Part shown: positions 41,979-50,582 of the stretch, one piece after another
How positions within the stretch are numbered: the first letter of the stretch is position 1
Layout: every line of letters starts with the position of its first letter
Source of the DNA: Halochromatium glycolicum
Lineage (GTDB): Bacteria; Pseudomonadota; Gammaproteobacteria; Chromatiales; Chromatiaceae
Assembly (NCBI RefSeq): GCF_016584085.1
Contig: NZ_NRSJ01000013.1
Coordinates: 36,725 to 100,724, forward strand
Length of the DNA stretch: 64,000 nt
Direction of reading: 5' to 3'
The notes under the pieces: model-generated
Databases searched by the model: none
Told to the model about the DNA's origin: nothing
What the model saw: the letters and a program-made list of their open reading frames with translations, nothing else
Translations under genes and position numbers: made by a program

Positions 41979-42650
41979 ATGGTTGCCGCTGAGGATCTGC
42001 GCTTTCCGCTTGCAAAGATCCTGATCTTCGCCAAGGCGCCCGTGCCGGGCGCCTGCAAGACCCGGCTGATCCCGGCCTTGGGTCGGGAGGGTGCGGCACG
42101 GCTGGCCGGTGAGTTGTTGATCTCCACCGTTGAACGGGCCTGCGAGACCCGGCTGGCGCCGGTCGAGCTCTGGTGCGCGCCCGACACGAGCCATTCGCTG
42201 TTCCGACAGCTCGCCGGGCGCTACCCGCTGTCGCTTCAAGCGCAGCGCGGCACGGACCTCGGCGAGCGCATGGGCGGAGCCCTGAGGGTTGCCTTGGCCA
42301 GTGCGGAGCGTGCGGTGTTGATCGGGACGGATTGCCCAGACCTGGATGCGGCCTATCTCGAGCACGCATTGGACGCCTTGGGTGAGGTGCCGGTCGTGCT
42401 CGGGCCGGCCGCTGACGGCGGCTATGTGCTGCTGGGCGTGAACCGGGATGCCGCGGCCGCCCTCGATGCTCTGTTCGCGGTCATGCCTTGGGGGAGCGAT
42501 AGCGTAGCGGCAAAGACCCGGGAACGGATCAGGGCCGCAGGCTTGCGCTGGGCGGAGCTGGCGACTCTGGTCGATATCGATCGGCCCGAGGACCTGGCAC
42601 GCGGGCACGAGCGAAATCAGACCTTTGCGCAAGTCAAGCGGGCGTTTTGA
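41979..42650 (+). CDS. TIGR04282 arsenosugar biosynthesis glycosyltransferase (DUF2064)
   Basis: 223 residues. KILIFAKAPVPGACKTRLIP at the N-terminus, AVLIGTDCPDLDAAYLEHAL and VVLGPAADGGYVLLGVNRDA in the middle, and TLVDIDRPEDLARG near the end define TIGR04282/DUF2064, a nucleotide-sugar GT-A-like family encoded next to ArsS. Together the two genes are likely to form an arsenosugar pathway that modifies methylated arsenicals. The gene ends inside a large stem-loop of the interspersed repeat family, so its last residues (about VKRAF) and its stop are encoded by the repeat. Confidence 0.9.
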   Translation: MVAAEDLRFPLAKILIFAKAPVPGACKTRLIPALGREGAARLAGELLISTVERACETRLAPVELWCAPDTSHSLFRQLAGRYPLSLQAQRGTDLGERMGGALRVALASAERAVLIGTDCPDLDAAYLEHALDALGEVPVVLGPAADGGYVLLGVNRDAAAALDALFAVMPWGSDSVAAKTRERIRAAGLRWAELATLVDIDRPEDLARGHERNQTFAQVKRAF

Positions 42651-42734
42651 TAGCGCTTCTAAGAGACCCTATCAAAACAGCCGCTTGACCCGGGCAACCT
42701 CCTGATCGATCTGGCTACAGGGGCATTCTGTTAC
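42633..42734. repeat. interspersed repeat copy A with 21-bp imperfect stem-loop
   Basis: 42633-42653 pairs with 42669-42689 (19 of 21 positions) around a 15-base loop, overlapping the stop of the glycosyltransferase gene. 42672-42734 matches 48597-48659 (copy B), including ACCTCCTGATCGATCTGG and GGGCATTCTGTTA. It may act as a bidirectional terminator between this gene and ypjD. The remaining bases to 42830 show nothing further. Confidence 0.85.
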
Positions 42735-42830
42735 CGTGAAACAATAGGGGTGATCGTCCTCTTACCCGCGGTGGCCGGCCGCCAGGGTCGTGAGGGCCTC
42801 GCAGCCGTATCGGGCATTCGCTCAGGGCCT

Positions 42831-43652
42831 CTAGGTGGGCTGGTGCAGGATCAGTTCGAGCACAAGCTTGGAGCCGAAGTAGGCGAGGATCAGGATGCCG
42901 AACCCGCTCAGTGTCCAGGAGATCGCCTTCCGACCGCGCCAGCCCCAGAGTCGCCGACCAAGCAGCAGGCCGCCAAACACCATCCAGGCGAGCACCGAGA
43001 GCACGGTCTTATGGACCAGGTGCTGGGCGAACATGTCGTCGAGGAACGCGAAGCCGCTTAGCAGCGCCAGCGTGAGCAGGATGAAGCCGATGCCGAGCAT
43101 CTCGAACATCAGGTCTTCCATCGTCAGCAACGGCGGCAGCGCGCGCACGAAACCGCCTGGCCGACGATTGCGCAGGTAGGAGTCTTGAACCCAGAGCAGG
43201 ACGGCCTGGACGCTGCCCAGCGTGAGCAGGCTGTAGGCGAGCATCGACAGCAGCACATGCAGCTTGAGCACCCAGCTCGTGGACTCGCCGAGGAATGGGG
43301 CGCTGGGGTAGAGCATGTCCAACAGCACCGTCAACGCCGCGAGCGGCAGCACCACGAGACCGAGGTTTTCGATCGGCTTGCTCAGGCTAGACAGCAGCAG
43401 CGCTGCGACCACGGTCCAGGCCGCGAGCGAGAGCGCATTGAAGAACCCGAGATTGAGCCCTGTATGGCTGAAGATCGCCATGTAGAGCAGCCAGGTGTGC
43501 AGCGTCAGCCCGGCATAGGCGAGCCCGAGCGTAAAGCCGCGCAGGCGCGCCGTGTTGGTATCGGGTTGATGGGTGAAGAGCCTCCAGCCGATCAGGGAGG
43601 CTGAGCCGATGTAGGCAATCAGGGTAGCGATCGAGATGACGACGTTGTTCAT
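42831..43652 (-). CDS. ypjD: YpjD/CcsA-type inner-membrane cytochrome assembly-like protein
   Basis: 273 residues with about eight hydrophobic segments, e.g. LRGFTLGLAYAGLTLHTWLL, AAWTVVAALLLSSLSKPIEN, WVLKLHVLLSMLAYSLLTLG, and GIGFILLTLALLSGFAFLDD. It contains the YpjD/CcsA-family features: His in TLHTWLL and LKLHVLLSMLAYSLL, a DDMFAQHLVHKTVLSVLAW segment with further histidines, and a conserved GRRLWGWRGRKAISWTLSGF. In proteobacteria ypjD is the gene divergent from ffh, which is the case here. The function is not settled; relatives handle haem in cytochrome c maturation. Confidence 0.9.
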   Translation of the reverse strand: MNNVVISIATLIAYIGSASLIGWRLFTHQPDTNTARLRGFTLGLAYAGLTLHTWLLYMAIFSHTGLNLGFFNALSLAAWTVVAALLLSSLSKPIENLGLVVLPLAALTVLLDMLYPSAPFLGESTSWVLKLHVLLSMLAYSLLTLGSVQAVLLWVQDSYLRNRRPGGFVRALPPLLTMEDLMFEMLGIGFILLTLALLSGFAFLDDMFAQHLVHKTVLSVLAWMVFGGLLLGRRLWGWRGRKAISWTLSGFGILILAYFGSKLVLELILHQPT

Positions 43653-43853
43653 AGTCTGCGATCATCGCACAAGCACAGAGGGCTGCAAACGCATGCGAGC
43701 AGGCGTCGGGGCGCATTCCATCCAATTGGTCGCGCCGCCTTGATATAGGTTAACAAACCGCCTCCTTGCGCGCGTTCGATAGATCGGCACCCAGGTTTAC
43801 CGCCGCCCGGAATCGGCCCGTGGGCCGGGGCGGACCGCATCGAGAGACTCAGC

Positions 43854-45266
43854 ATGTTCGACAATCTTCAGGAACGCTTCGGCGAGGTCCTCAAGGGTCT
43901 GCGTGGGCAGGCACGGCTCACTGACGACAATATCAAAGATACCTTGCGCGAGGTACGGATGGCCTTGCTCGAGGCCGATGTGGCGCTGCCGGTTGCACGG
44001 GGCTTCATCGACCGTGTCCGCGAGAAGGCAGTCGGCGCCGAGGTCACCAAGAGCCTGACACCCGGCCAGGTGCTGATCAAGATCGTCAATGACGAGCTGG
44101 TCACGCTGATGGGCGAGTCGAACGAAGGGCTTGACCTACGCGTTCAACCGCCCGCAGTGATCCTGCTCGCGGGCCTGCAGGGCTCCGGTAAGACCACCAG
44201 CGCCGCCAAGCTGGCCCGCTACCTCAAGGAGCGGATGAAGAAGAGCGTGATGGTGGTGAGCTGTGACATCTATCGCCCGGCGGCGATCGATCAGCTGCGC
44301 ATGGTAGCGGAAGAGGTCGATGCCAGTTTCTTCCCGAGCAACTCGCAGCAACGGCCGGTCGATATCGCGACCGCGGCACTCGATGCGGCACGCCGTCAAG
44401 GCAAGGACGTGCTGATCGTCGACAGTGCCGGCCGGCTCGCGATCGACGAGACCATGATGCAGGAGATCAAGGACCTGCACGCCGCGGCACAGCCGGTCGA
44501 GACCCTGTTCGTGGTCGATAGTATGACCGGTCAGGATGCGGCCAAGACGGCGCGCGCCTTCCATGATGCCTTACCGCTCACCGGCGTGGTGCTGACCAAG
44601 ATCGACGGCGATGCCCGCGGCGGTGCGGCGCTCTCGATCCGCGAGGTCACCGGCAAGCCGATCAAGTTCCTCGGCGTCGGCGAGAAGACCGATGCCCTGG
44701 AGCCGTTCTATCCGGACCGGATCGCCTCGCGCATCCTCGGCATGGGTGACGTGGTCTCGCTGGTCGAGGAGATGCAGCAGAAGGTCGATCAGGACCAGGC
44801 CGAGAAGCTGGCGAAGAAGATCAAGAAGGGCAAGGGCTTCGACCTGACCGATTTCCGCGATCAGCTCAAGCAGATGAGCTCGATGGGCGGCATGGCCGGC
44901 CTGCTCGAGAAGCTGCCCGGCGCGGGCCAACTGCCCGAGCAGATGAAGAGTCAGGTCAACGACAAGGAGGTCGTCAAGCTGATCGCGATCGTCGATTCGA
45001 TGACACCGATGGAGCGCGCCCATCCGCAGATCATCAAGGGCTCGCGCCGCCGGCGCATCGCGATGGGCTCGGGTACCCAGGTTCAGGACGTGAACAAGCT
45101 GCTGAAGCAGTTCACCCAGATGCAGAAGATGATGAAGAAGATGAAGGGCGGCAACATGGCCAAGATGATGAAGCAGATGCAGGGCCGTCTGCCTCCCGGT
45201 ATGGGCGGGATGGGCGGTATGCCGCCGGGCGGCGGCTTTCCGCCAGGCGGCGGCTTCCCGATGTAA
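43854..45266 (+). CDS. ffh: signal recognition particle protein Ffh
   Basis: 470 residues. The N domain (MFDNLQERFGEVLKGLRGQA) leads into the GTPase domain with G1 GLQGSGKTT (107-115), DIYRPAAIDQLRMVAEEVDA, DSAGRLAIDE (G3-like DTAGR position), G4 TKID and SIREVTGKPIKFLGVGEKTD. The C-terminal M domain is Met-rich (QMSSMGGMAGLLEKLPGAGQ, QMQKMMKKMKGGNMAKMMKQ) and ends in a long Gly/Pro/Met tail. Ffh binds 4.5S RNA and signal sequences and works with FtsY. Length and order fit gammaproteobacteria. The DSAGR variant at the G3 position is a conservative change. No 4.5S RNA gene was found in the window. Confidence 0.97.
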   Translation: MFDNLQERFGEVLKGLRGQARLTDDNIKDTLREVRMALLEADVALPVARGFIDRVREKAVGAEVTKSLTPGQVLIKIVNDELVTLMGESNEGLDLRVQPPAVILLAGLQGSGKTTSAAKLARYLKERMKKSVMVVSCDIYRPAAIDQLRMVAEEVDASFFPSNSQQRPVDIATAALDAARRQGKDVLIVDSAGRLAIDETMMQEIKDLHAAAQPVETLFVVDSMTGQDAAKTARAFHDALPLTGVVLTKIDGDARGGAALSIREVTGKPIKFLGVGEKTDALEPFYPDRIASRILGMGDVVSLVEEMQQKVDQDQAEKLAKKIKKGKGFDLTDFRDQLKQMSSMGGMAGLLEKLPGAGQLPEQMKSQVNDKEVVKLIAIVDSMTPMERAHPQIIKGSRRRRIAMGSGTQVQDVNKLLKQFTQMQKMMKKMKGGNMAKMMKQMQGRLPPGMGGMGGMPPGGGFPPGGGFPM

Positions 45267-45395
45267 GGCGGCTGCGATTCCCGATGGCGGCTCAGCGGTC
45301 AGCGCTCCTTCCGGCCAGCAGCGGCCAGCGCTCCGGCAGCAATCCTCCTCGGTCGTCGCGCCGTTGATGTTGGAGTGTGATCGGAATCGAGCACG

Positions 45396-48300
45396 ATGGA
45401 CATTCTCGGTGGACTGATTCAGAACGCCTCTCTGCTGTTGGCGCTGGTTCTGGCGTACAGTCTGTTCATCGCTCGCCTTCCAAGCGACAAACGCTCCACC
45501 CAGCTCCTGATCGGGCTGTTGTTCGGGGTTGCGGCCCTGCTGGGGATGATGATTCCGGTGACGCTCAAGCCCGGTGTCATCTTCGATGGCCGCACCGCCG
45601 TCGTCTCCATGGCTGGGCTATTCGGCGGGCTGCCCGCGGCGTTCCTCTCGGGGGCGATTGCCGCCGCCTACCGCGCCTGGCTCGGGGGTGCCGGTGTCGG
45701 TATGGGGATCGCGACGATCTGCACCGCCTCGGCCATGGGGGCGCTGTTCTATGCCCTCCGTCGCGCCGGGATCATCCCGGTGAGCCCCTGGACGCTGGCC
45801 CTGTTCGGGCTGCTCGTGCACCTGAGCGCATTGGCCTGGGTCGTGATCCTTCCGGAGGCGTTGCGTGCCCAGATCCTGGCTCAGGTGGCGATCCCCTATT
45901 TGACGGTGCTGCCGGCGGCGAGCCTGCTCCTGGGGTTGCTGCTGTTGGGCCAGAAACAGCGGATCGACAACGAGCATGCGCTGCGGCGCGAGCATGACCG
46001 GATGCGGATGCTGCTCGAGACCGTGGACGCGATCATCTTGGCATTGGACGCCGACGGCCGGATCACGCTGATCAACCGGAAAGGTTGTCAGCTGCTTGGA
46101 TACGGCGCCGACGAGCTCTTTGGCAAGGACTGGTTCCAGATCGTGCTGTCCTGCGAGCAGGAGCGTGAGCAAGCGCGAGCGGATTATCGGACGCGAGTCA
46201 CGCAGGCGGCGGCGGGCGCCATGGATCGCTCATCTCGCATCCGCACCCGCGACGGCCGGGAACGGACGATCGCTTGGCGCAACAGCCTGATACGCGATGA
46301 CGACGGTGCGGCGATCGGCATCCTCTCTGCGGGCGAGGACATCACCGATCGCGAGGAATTGCACGCGCGCATCGAGAAGATCGCTGCCCATATCCCCGGT
46401 GTGATCTATCAGTTCCAGCTCTGGCCCGATGGCCGTAGCGCATTCCCCTTCGCGAGCAAGGGCTTGCAGGATGTCTACGGGATCGATCCAGCGCAGGTGG
46501 CCGCGGATGCGACCCCGGCATTCGAGCGGCTCGACGCGGACGACAGCGAGCGCGTGCGGGCGACGATCGAGCATTCGGCCAAGGCGCTGAGCCTCTGGCA
46601 CGACACCTATCGAGTCAATCTGCCGGATGGCAGGCGTATCTGGGTCGAAGGTCAGGCATCTCCGCAGCGGCAGCCCGATGGCAGCGTGCTCTGGCACGGC
46701 TACATCCGCGATGTCACCGATCTGAAGCGCCATGAGGCAGAGCTCGAGCGCATCGCTCACTATGATCCGCTCACCGGCGTGCCCAATCGCCGGTTGCTGA
46801 CGGATCGTCTTGATCTCGCCATCAGCCGGACCAAGCGCTCCGAGCACGGCTTGGCGGTCTGCTATCTCGATCTCGACGGGTTCAAGCCCATCAATGATCA
46901 GTGCGGTCATGCCGTCGGCGATCGTTTTCTGGTCAAGGTGGCCGATGCGCTGCGGCGGGTGGTGCGCGAAGAGGATACCGTCGCGCGGCTCGGCGGTGAC
47001 GAGTTCGTGCTGCTGCTCAACGAGATCGGGCGGCCGGAGGACTGCTTCGGTCTACTGAACCGCGTGCTGGCCGTGATCCGAGAGCCGTTCAGGATGGGCG
47101 AGAACAGCTATAGCGTCTCGGCCAGCATCGGTGTTGCGCTGTGCCCGCCTGATCTTCCAGACCCGGATACGCTGCTGCGCCATGCCGATCAGGCGATGTA
47201 CCGCGCCAAGGACTCGGGGAAGAATACCTATCACCTCTACGACGCCGAGCAGGACAAACTGCTCCAACGGCGCCGAGGCAAGGTCCAGCAGCTCGGTCAA
47301 GCGGTCCAGGATGGCCAACTGGTGCTCCATTTCCAGCCGCAGGTCGACATGATCAGCCGCGAGATCATCCGCTTCGAGGCACTGGTGCGCTGGCAGCGCC
47401 CGAACGAGGGCCTGGTGACGCCGGGTGCCTTTCTGCCCGACATCGAGGGCACGGAGCTCGAGGTCGCGGTCGATGAATGGGTCATCGAGGCGACATTGCG
47501 GCAGCTCACCGACTGGAAGGCCCTTGGGCACCGGCTGTCGGTGAGCGTCAATATCGGTGCCCGGCATCTGCTGCGGGCCGATTTTCCGTCACGGCTGAAG
47601 CAGTTGCTCAATGCCTATCCGGAGGTCGCTGCCGCCGATCTGGAGCTCGAGATCCTGGAGACCGCGACGCTGAGCGATTTTGAACAGGCGCAGCGCTCAC
47701 TGGCCAGTTGCCGCGCCCTGGGCGTGCATTTTGCGCTCGATGATTTCGGCACCGGCTATTCATCGCTCGCCTATTTCCGGACCCTGCCCGTCGACGTGCT
47801 CAAGATTGATCAGAGCTTCGTCCGCGATATGCTGCATGACCCGGGCGATCGGGATATCGTTGAGAGCGTGGTCCAGTTGTCGAACGCCTTCAACCGTTCG
47901 GTCGTCGCCGAAGGTGTCGAGACCCTGGCCCATGCCGCGCTATTGACCTGGCTCGGCTGTCGGTTCGGGCAGGGCTATGGGATCGCGCGCCCGATGCCCG
48001 GCGGCGAGGTACTGGGCTGGGTCGCGAGCTGGTCGGCCGAGACGGGTTGGAACGGCCTCGGCTCGGAGCTCGACCGCGATGATCTCCACCTGATGGTCGT
48101 GGCCCAGCACCATCGCTGCTGGCTGCAGCGGGTCTTAGGCGCGGCAGAGCGCTCGGATACAGTGGCGCTCAACGAGCTGGTCGAGACACCCTGCGACTTC
48201 GGTGCCTGGTGTACCGGGGTTGGGCGGGAGCGCTATCAGTGCTACCCCGAGTTCCAGTCGGTCGTGCGCCGGCACGACCAGGTGCACCAGCTGGCATCGA

Positions 48301-48518
48301 AGCTCTCGCTCGGTGACGCGCCGGAGGCCCAGGACCTCCGCGCGCAGCAATTGGCAGCGCTGGGCAAGGCCAGCGATCTGCTGCTGGCCGAGATCGGACG
48401 GCTCATCGCGCATTTCGACAGCACGACACCGGCGCCGAGCAGGGCCGCAACGTCTGTGAATCCGCAGCCCCTCAGCTCGGCGTCCGCCCGCAAGCGTCCG
48501 GCAGACGTTTTCGCATGA
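45396..48518 (+). CDS. membrane diguanylate cyclase/phosphodiesterase with 5TMR-LYT, PAS and C-terminal CZB domains
   Basis: 1040 residues. Residues 1-195 are a five/six-helix 5TMR-LYT-type sensor (LLIGLLFGVAALLGMMIPVT, GRTAVVSMAGLFGGLPAAFL). A first PAS domain (VDAIILALDADGRITLINRK, GCQLLGYGADELFGKDWFQI) and a second PAS/PAC follow. GGDEF begins near 440 with intact motif GGDEF at 533-537; EAL begins near 625 with EAL at 661-663 (FEALVRWQRP) and LDDFGTGYSSLAYFRTLPVD. The last ~120 residues are a CZB zinc-binding domain (AQHHRCWLQRVLG, CDFGAWCTGVGRERYQCYPE, VVRRHDQVHQLASKLS). So c-di-GMP turnover could be gated by a membrane ligand and by zinc or hypochlorite-type signals. Stops 8 bases before the MITE-like element. 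Confidence 0.93.
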   Translation: MDILGGLIQNASLLLALVLAYSLFIARLPSDKRSTQLLIGLLFGVAALLGMMIPVTLKPGVIFDGRTAVVSMAGLFGGLPAAFLSGAIAAAYRAWLGGAGVGMGIATICTASAMGALFYALRRAGIIPVSPWTLALFGLLVHLSALAWVVILPEALRAQILAQVAIPYLTVLPAASLLLGLLLLGQKQRIDNEHALRREHDRMRMLLETVDAIILALDADGRITLINRKGCQLLGYGADELFGKDWFQIVLSCEQEREQARADYRTRVTQAAAGAMDRSSRIRTRDGRERTIAWRNSLIRDDDGAAIGILSAGEDITDREELHARIEKIAAHIPGVIYQFQLWPDGRSAFPFASKGLQDVYGIDPAQVAADATPAFERLDADDSERVRATIEHSAKALSLWHDTYRVNLPDGRRIWVEGQASPQRQPDGSVLWHGYIRDVTDLKRHEAELERIAHYDPLTGVPNRRLLTDRLDLAISRTKRSEHGLAVCYLDLDGFKPINDQCGHAVGDRFLVKVADALRRVVREEDTVARLGGDEFVLLLNEIGRPEDCFGLLNRVLAVIREPFRMGENSYSVSASIGVALCPPDLPDPDTLLRHADQAMYRAKDSGKNTYHLYDAEQDKLLQRRRGKVQQLGQAVQDGQLVLHFQPQVDMISREIIRFEALVRWQRPNEGLVTPGAFLPDIEGTELEVAVDEWVIEATLRQLTDWKALGHRLSVSVNIGARHLLRADFPSRLKQLLNAYPEVAAADLELEILETATLSDFEQAQRSLASCRALGVHFALDDFGTGYSSLAYFRTLPVDVLKIDQSFVRDMLHDPGDRDIVESVVQLSNAFNRSVVAEGVETLAHAALLTWLGCRFGQGYGIARPMPGGEVLGWVASWSAETGWNGLGSELDRDDLHLMVVAQHHRCWLQRVLGAAERSDTVALNELVETPCDFGAWCTGVGRERYQCYPEFQSVVRRHDQVHQLASKLSLGDAPEAQDLRAQQLAALGKASDLLLAEIGRLIAHFDSTTPAPSRAATSVNPQPLSSASARKRPADVFA

Positions 48519-48526
48519 GGCCGGCT

Positions 48527-48837
48527 TAAGAAGCCCTAACAGAATGCCCTCTACGGCCTAGCAAATCAGCAACTTGTGCAGGCTAGCCAGGCATCATCAA
48601 AACAGCCGCTTGACTCGCGCAACCTCCTGATCGATCTGGTTAAAATGGGCATTCTGTTAGGGCTTCCAAGTCCAGCTTGGGGCCGGCGCTGGCTGCCGCC
48701 CCAGTCGCCTCTGAGCAAGCCAGGCTTGACAAGACCTACCATTGTGGTGTGCTTAGAGGCCCTATCAAGGTGCTCGCCTAGCCTGCACAAGCGGCGCAGT
48801 GTTAAGGCTGTAGCGTGCATTCTGTTAGGGCTTCTTA
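48527..48837. mobile_element. MITE-like repeat copy B with 21-bp terminal inverted repeats
   Basis: 48527-48547 and 48817-48837 are perfect 21-bp inverted copies of each other (left arm begins TAAGAAGCCCTAACAG). GGCT directly precedes the left arm (48523-48526) and follows the right arm (48838-48841), a possible 4-bp target duplication. Inside are a third copy of the arm core (48648-48667), a region shared with copy A (48597-48659) and one shared with copy C (48562-48592). No open frame of coding quality, so it would be non-autonomous. Confidence 0.75.
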
Positions 48838-48879
48838 GGCTGTTGGCGTTTTGCGTCCACCTGCAATGGAGCCAGACCG

Positions 48880-50115
48880 ATGCGCGATGCTCATCTGCCG
48901 GACCGGTTGCCAAGCCCCCCAAGGCTCCGGGAGGCGCGTCCGACCCGTCTACGGCGCAGCGTCGTCGCGGTGCTCGTCGCAGTGGTCGCGGTTGCGGCCC
49001 TCACCGTCGGCTCCTGTGCCGAGGCCGCGCGGGATACCAGAGGTGATCAGGTCTACCGAATCCTGAAGCAGCAGCGGCTGCTTGAGGACTACATGCCCGA
49101 AGCCATGGACGACATCATGGCCTCCCTGATCGCCGCAACCGGACAGTGGGACGGGTTTCGCATCAACCGCCCCTATCGGCAGGGTCTCGTCAACGTCTAC
49201 ATGGTCGACACCGGCCGGCTTCGGGACCGGAATCCGCTGGCCGAGCTCGAGATCCCGATCCACGGTCTCGCCGGCAATGCGCTGGCCGACGAGGTCTCCG
49301 GCATCCTGCTGGTCGACACCGGGCTGCTGAAGTCCTTCGTCACGGCTGCGATCCTCTACGCCACGACCGAGATGGACACCCTGGCCGCCGTCGGCGCCAT
49401 TAGCGCTCGCGGCATCGATGCCTTCCGCGACATCTGGGACCCTAAACGCAACCGCGCGCTGCTCAGCGCCGATTACACGACGCCCTGGGTCCAGTATGCA
49501 TCCGGTGCCGCCGCCTTCCTGCTGGCCCACGAGATGGGTCACCTGGCCATAGGGCGTGACGATCCAAGCAGGCGTTTGCCACCGATGCGCTTCGCCTCCA
49601 AGGCGGATCGCGATCTGTTCTGGGCCTGCCCCGATCTCATTCAACGCAAGTACGCAGCGATCCAAGCCCTCGAACGGGCCGCAGATGACTTTGCCGTCGA
49701 GCTACTGAGTCAGATTACCTTTCCGCCCGGTGTGCTGACTGAGCCGATGCTGCGCTACGAGGTGGGCGCAAACTGGTACATCGTCTACAGCATCGGCAAC
49801 CAGATGGTTCGCGCGCTGAGCGCCACGAACAGCCCCTTTATCCGCCGGATGCTGCAGGTCCAGTTCGGACCAGAGGTCTTTGCGATGCTCGATGCGAACC
49901 GAACCGACGATCGGCCGGGATCGGTGCAGGTGTTCTTCCCCGAGACCCATCCGGCCAACATCCGCCGCGCCCATGACAGCCTCAAGCGCCTGGAGCAGTC
50001 CCCTTATAGTGTCGCCCGCTTTCAGCCGTCGACAAGCGCCGCAAAGATCGCGATGTTCGAGCTGTTCGTTCAGGCCCAATGCCGCGACCTCAAGGACCGC
50101 TACGGAGGTTCCTGA
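48880..50115 (+). CDS. exported/lipoprotein zinc metallopeptidase (HExxH)
   Basis: 411 residues. A basic start and hydrophobic core (RRSVVAVLVAVVAVAALTV) end at a lipobox-like VGSC, Cys46, so it is probably a lipoprotein or secreted. The zinc motif HEMGH is at 217-221 inside AAAFLLAHEMGHLAIG; a downstream ERAADDFAVELL (E265, D269) gives the third ligand/turn expected for M48-like enzymes. Other blocks (VNVYMVDTGRL, EIPIHGLAGNALADEVSGIL) are family-specific but I cannot name the family. It likely processes periplasmic or envelope proteins. First gene of a three-gene operon; its stop shares a base with the next start. Confidence 0.75.
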   Translation: MRDAHLPDRLPSPPRLREARPTRLRRSVVAVLVAVVAVAALTVGSCAEAARDTRGDQVYRILKQQRLLEDYMPEAMDDIMASLIAATGQWDGFRINRPYRQGLVNVYMVDTGRLRDRNPLAELEIPIHGLAGNALADEVSGILLVDTGLLKSFVTAAILYATTEMDTLAAVGAISARGIDAFRDIWDPKRNRALLSADYTTPWVQYASGAAAFLLAHEMGHLAIGRDDPSRRLPPMRFASKADRDLFWACPDLIQRKYAAIQALERAADDFAVELLSQITFPPGVLTEPMLRYEVGANWYIVYSIGNQMVRALSATNSPFIRRMLQVQFGPEVFAMLDANRTDDRPGSVQVFFPETHPANIRRAHDSLKRLEQSPYSVARFQPSTSAAKIAMFELFVQAQCRDLKDRYGGS

Positions 50116-50582
50116 TGCACAGCGCCCGGTCCCCATTCTGGCTGCTGCTACTGACGTTGGCATCTGCAGCAAAGGCCGATGCACTCGCAGTCATGCTGTC
50201 CGAGCAGGACTTCGCCGAGAGTTATCGGACCTGGTATGACGCCCTGGACGGCTTTCCGCCCGAGGACCTGCGATACGAGCTGACCGAGAGCGTCGAGGAC
50301 GCGATGTTGAACGGCGGCTTCCTGACCCGGGCCAATCTCGATCACAAGCGCCGACGGATCGAGAATCAGATCCTGGCGGGCGCGCATGCGGCCCTTTGCT
50401 CAGAGTCCACCGCTGCCGCGACGAATGCACCGGTCCAGCGCTCCTGCACGGCAGCGGCACTGAAGGGACTCGATGAGGCCGAGGTCAACGCGGAGCCCCA
50501 TCAAGTCGGGATGATTGCGGCCGTCTGCGCGCGCCTCGTTGAGACGCCGTCGGTTGCGCAATGGTGTGCTGCCAGGCCCTAG
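50115..50582 (+). CDS. small secreted protein of unknown function
   Basis: 155 residues from the ATG at 50115, which overlaps the previous stop (TGATG). The N-terminus (SPFWLLLLTLASAAKADA) is a clear Sec signal peptide with AKA-DA cleavage. The mature part is helical, with YRTWYDALDGFPPEDLRYEL and DAMLNGGFLTRANLDHKRRR and four Cys residues (in AALCSES, RSCTA, VCARLV, WCAAR), which could form two disulfides in the periplasm. No known domain. Translational coupling to the metallopeptidase suggests a shared role, for instance substrate or chaperone. Confidence 0.7.
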   Translation: MHSARSPFWLLLLTLASAAKADALAVMLSEQDFAESYRTWYDALDGFPPEDLRYELTESVEDAMLNGGFLTRANLDHKRRRIENQILAGAHAALCSESTAAATNAPVQRSCTAAALKGLDEAEVNAEPHQVGMIAAVCARLVETPSVAQWCAARP

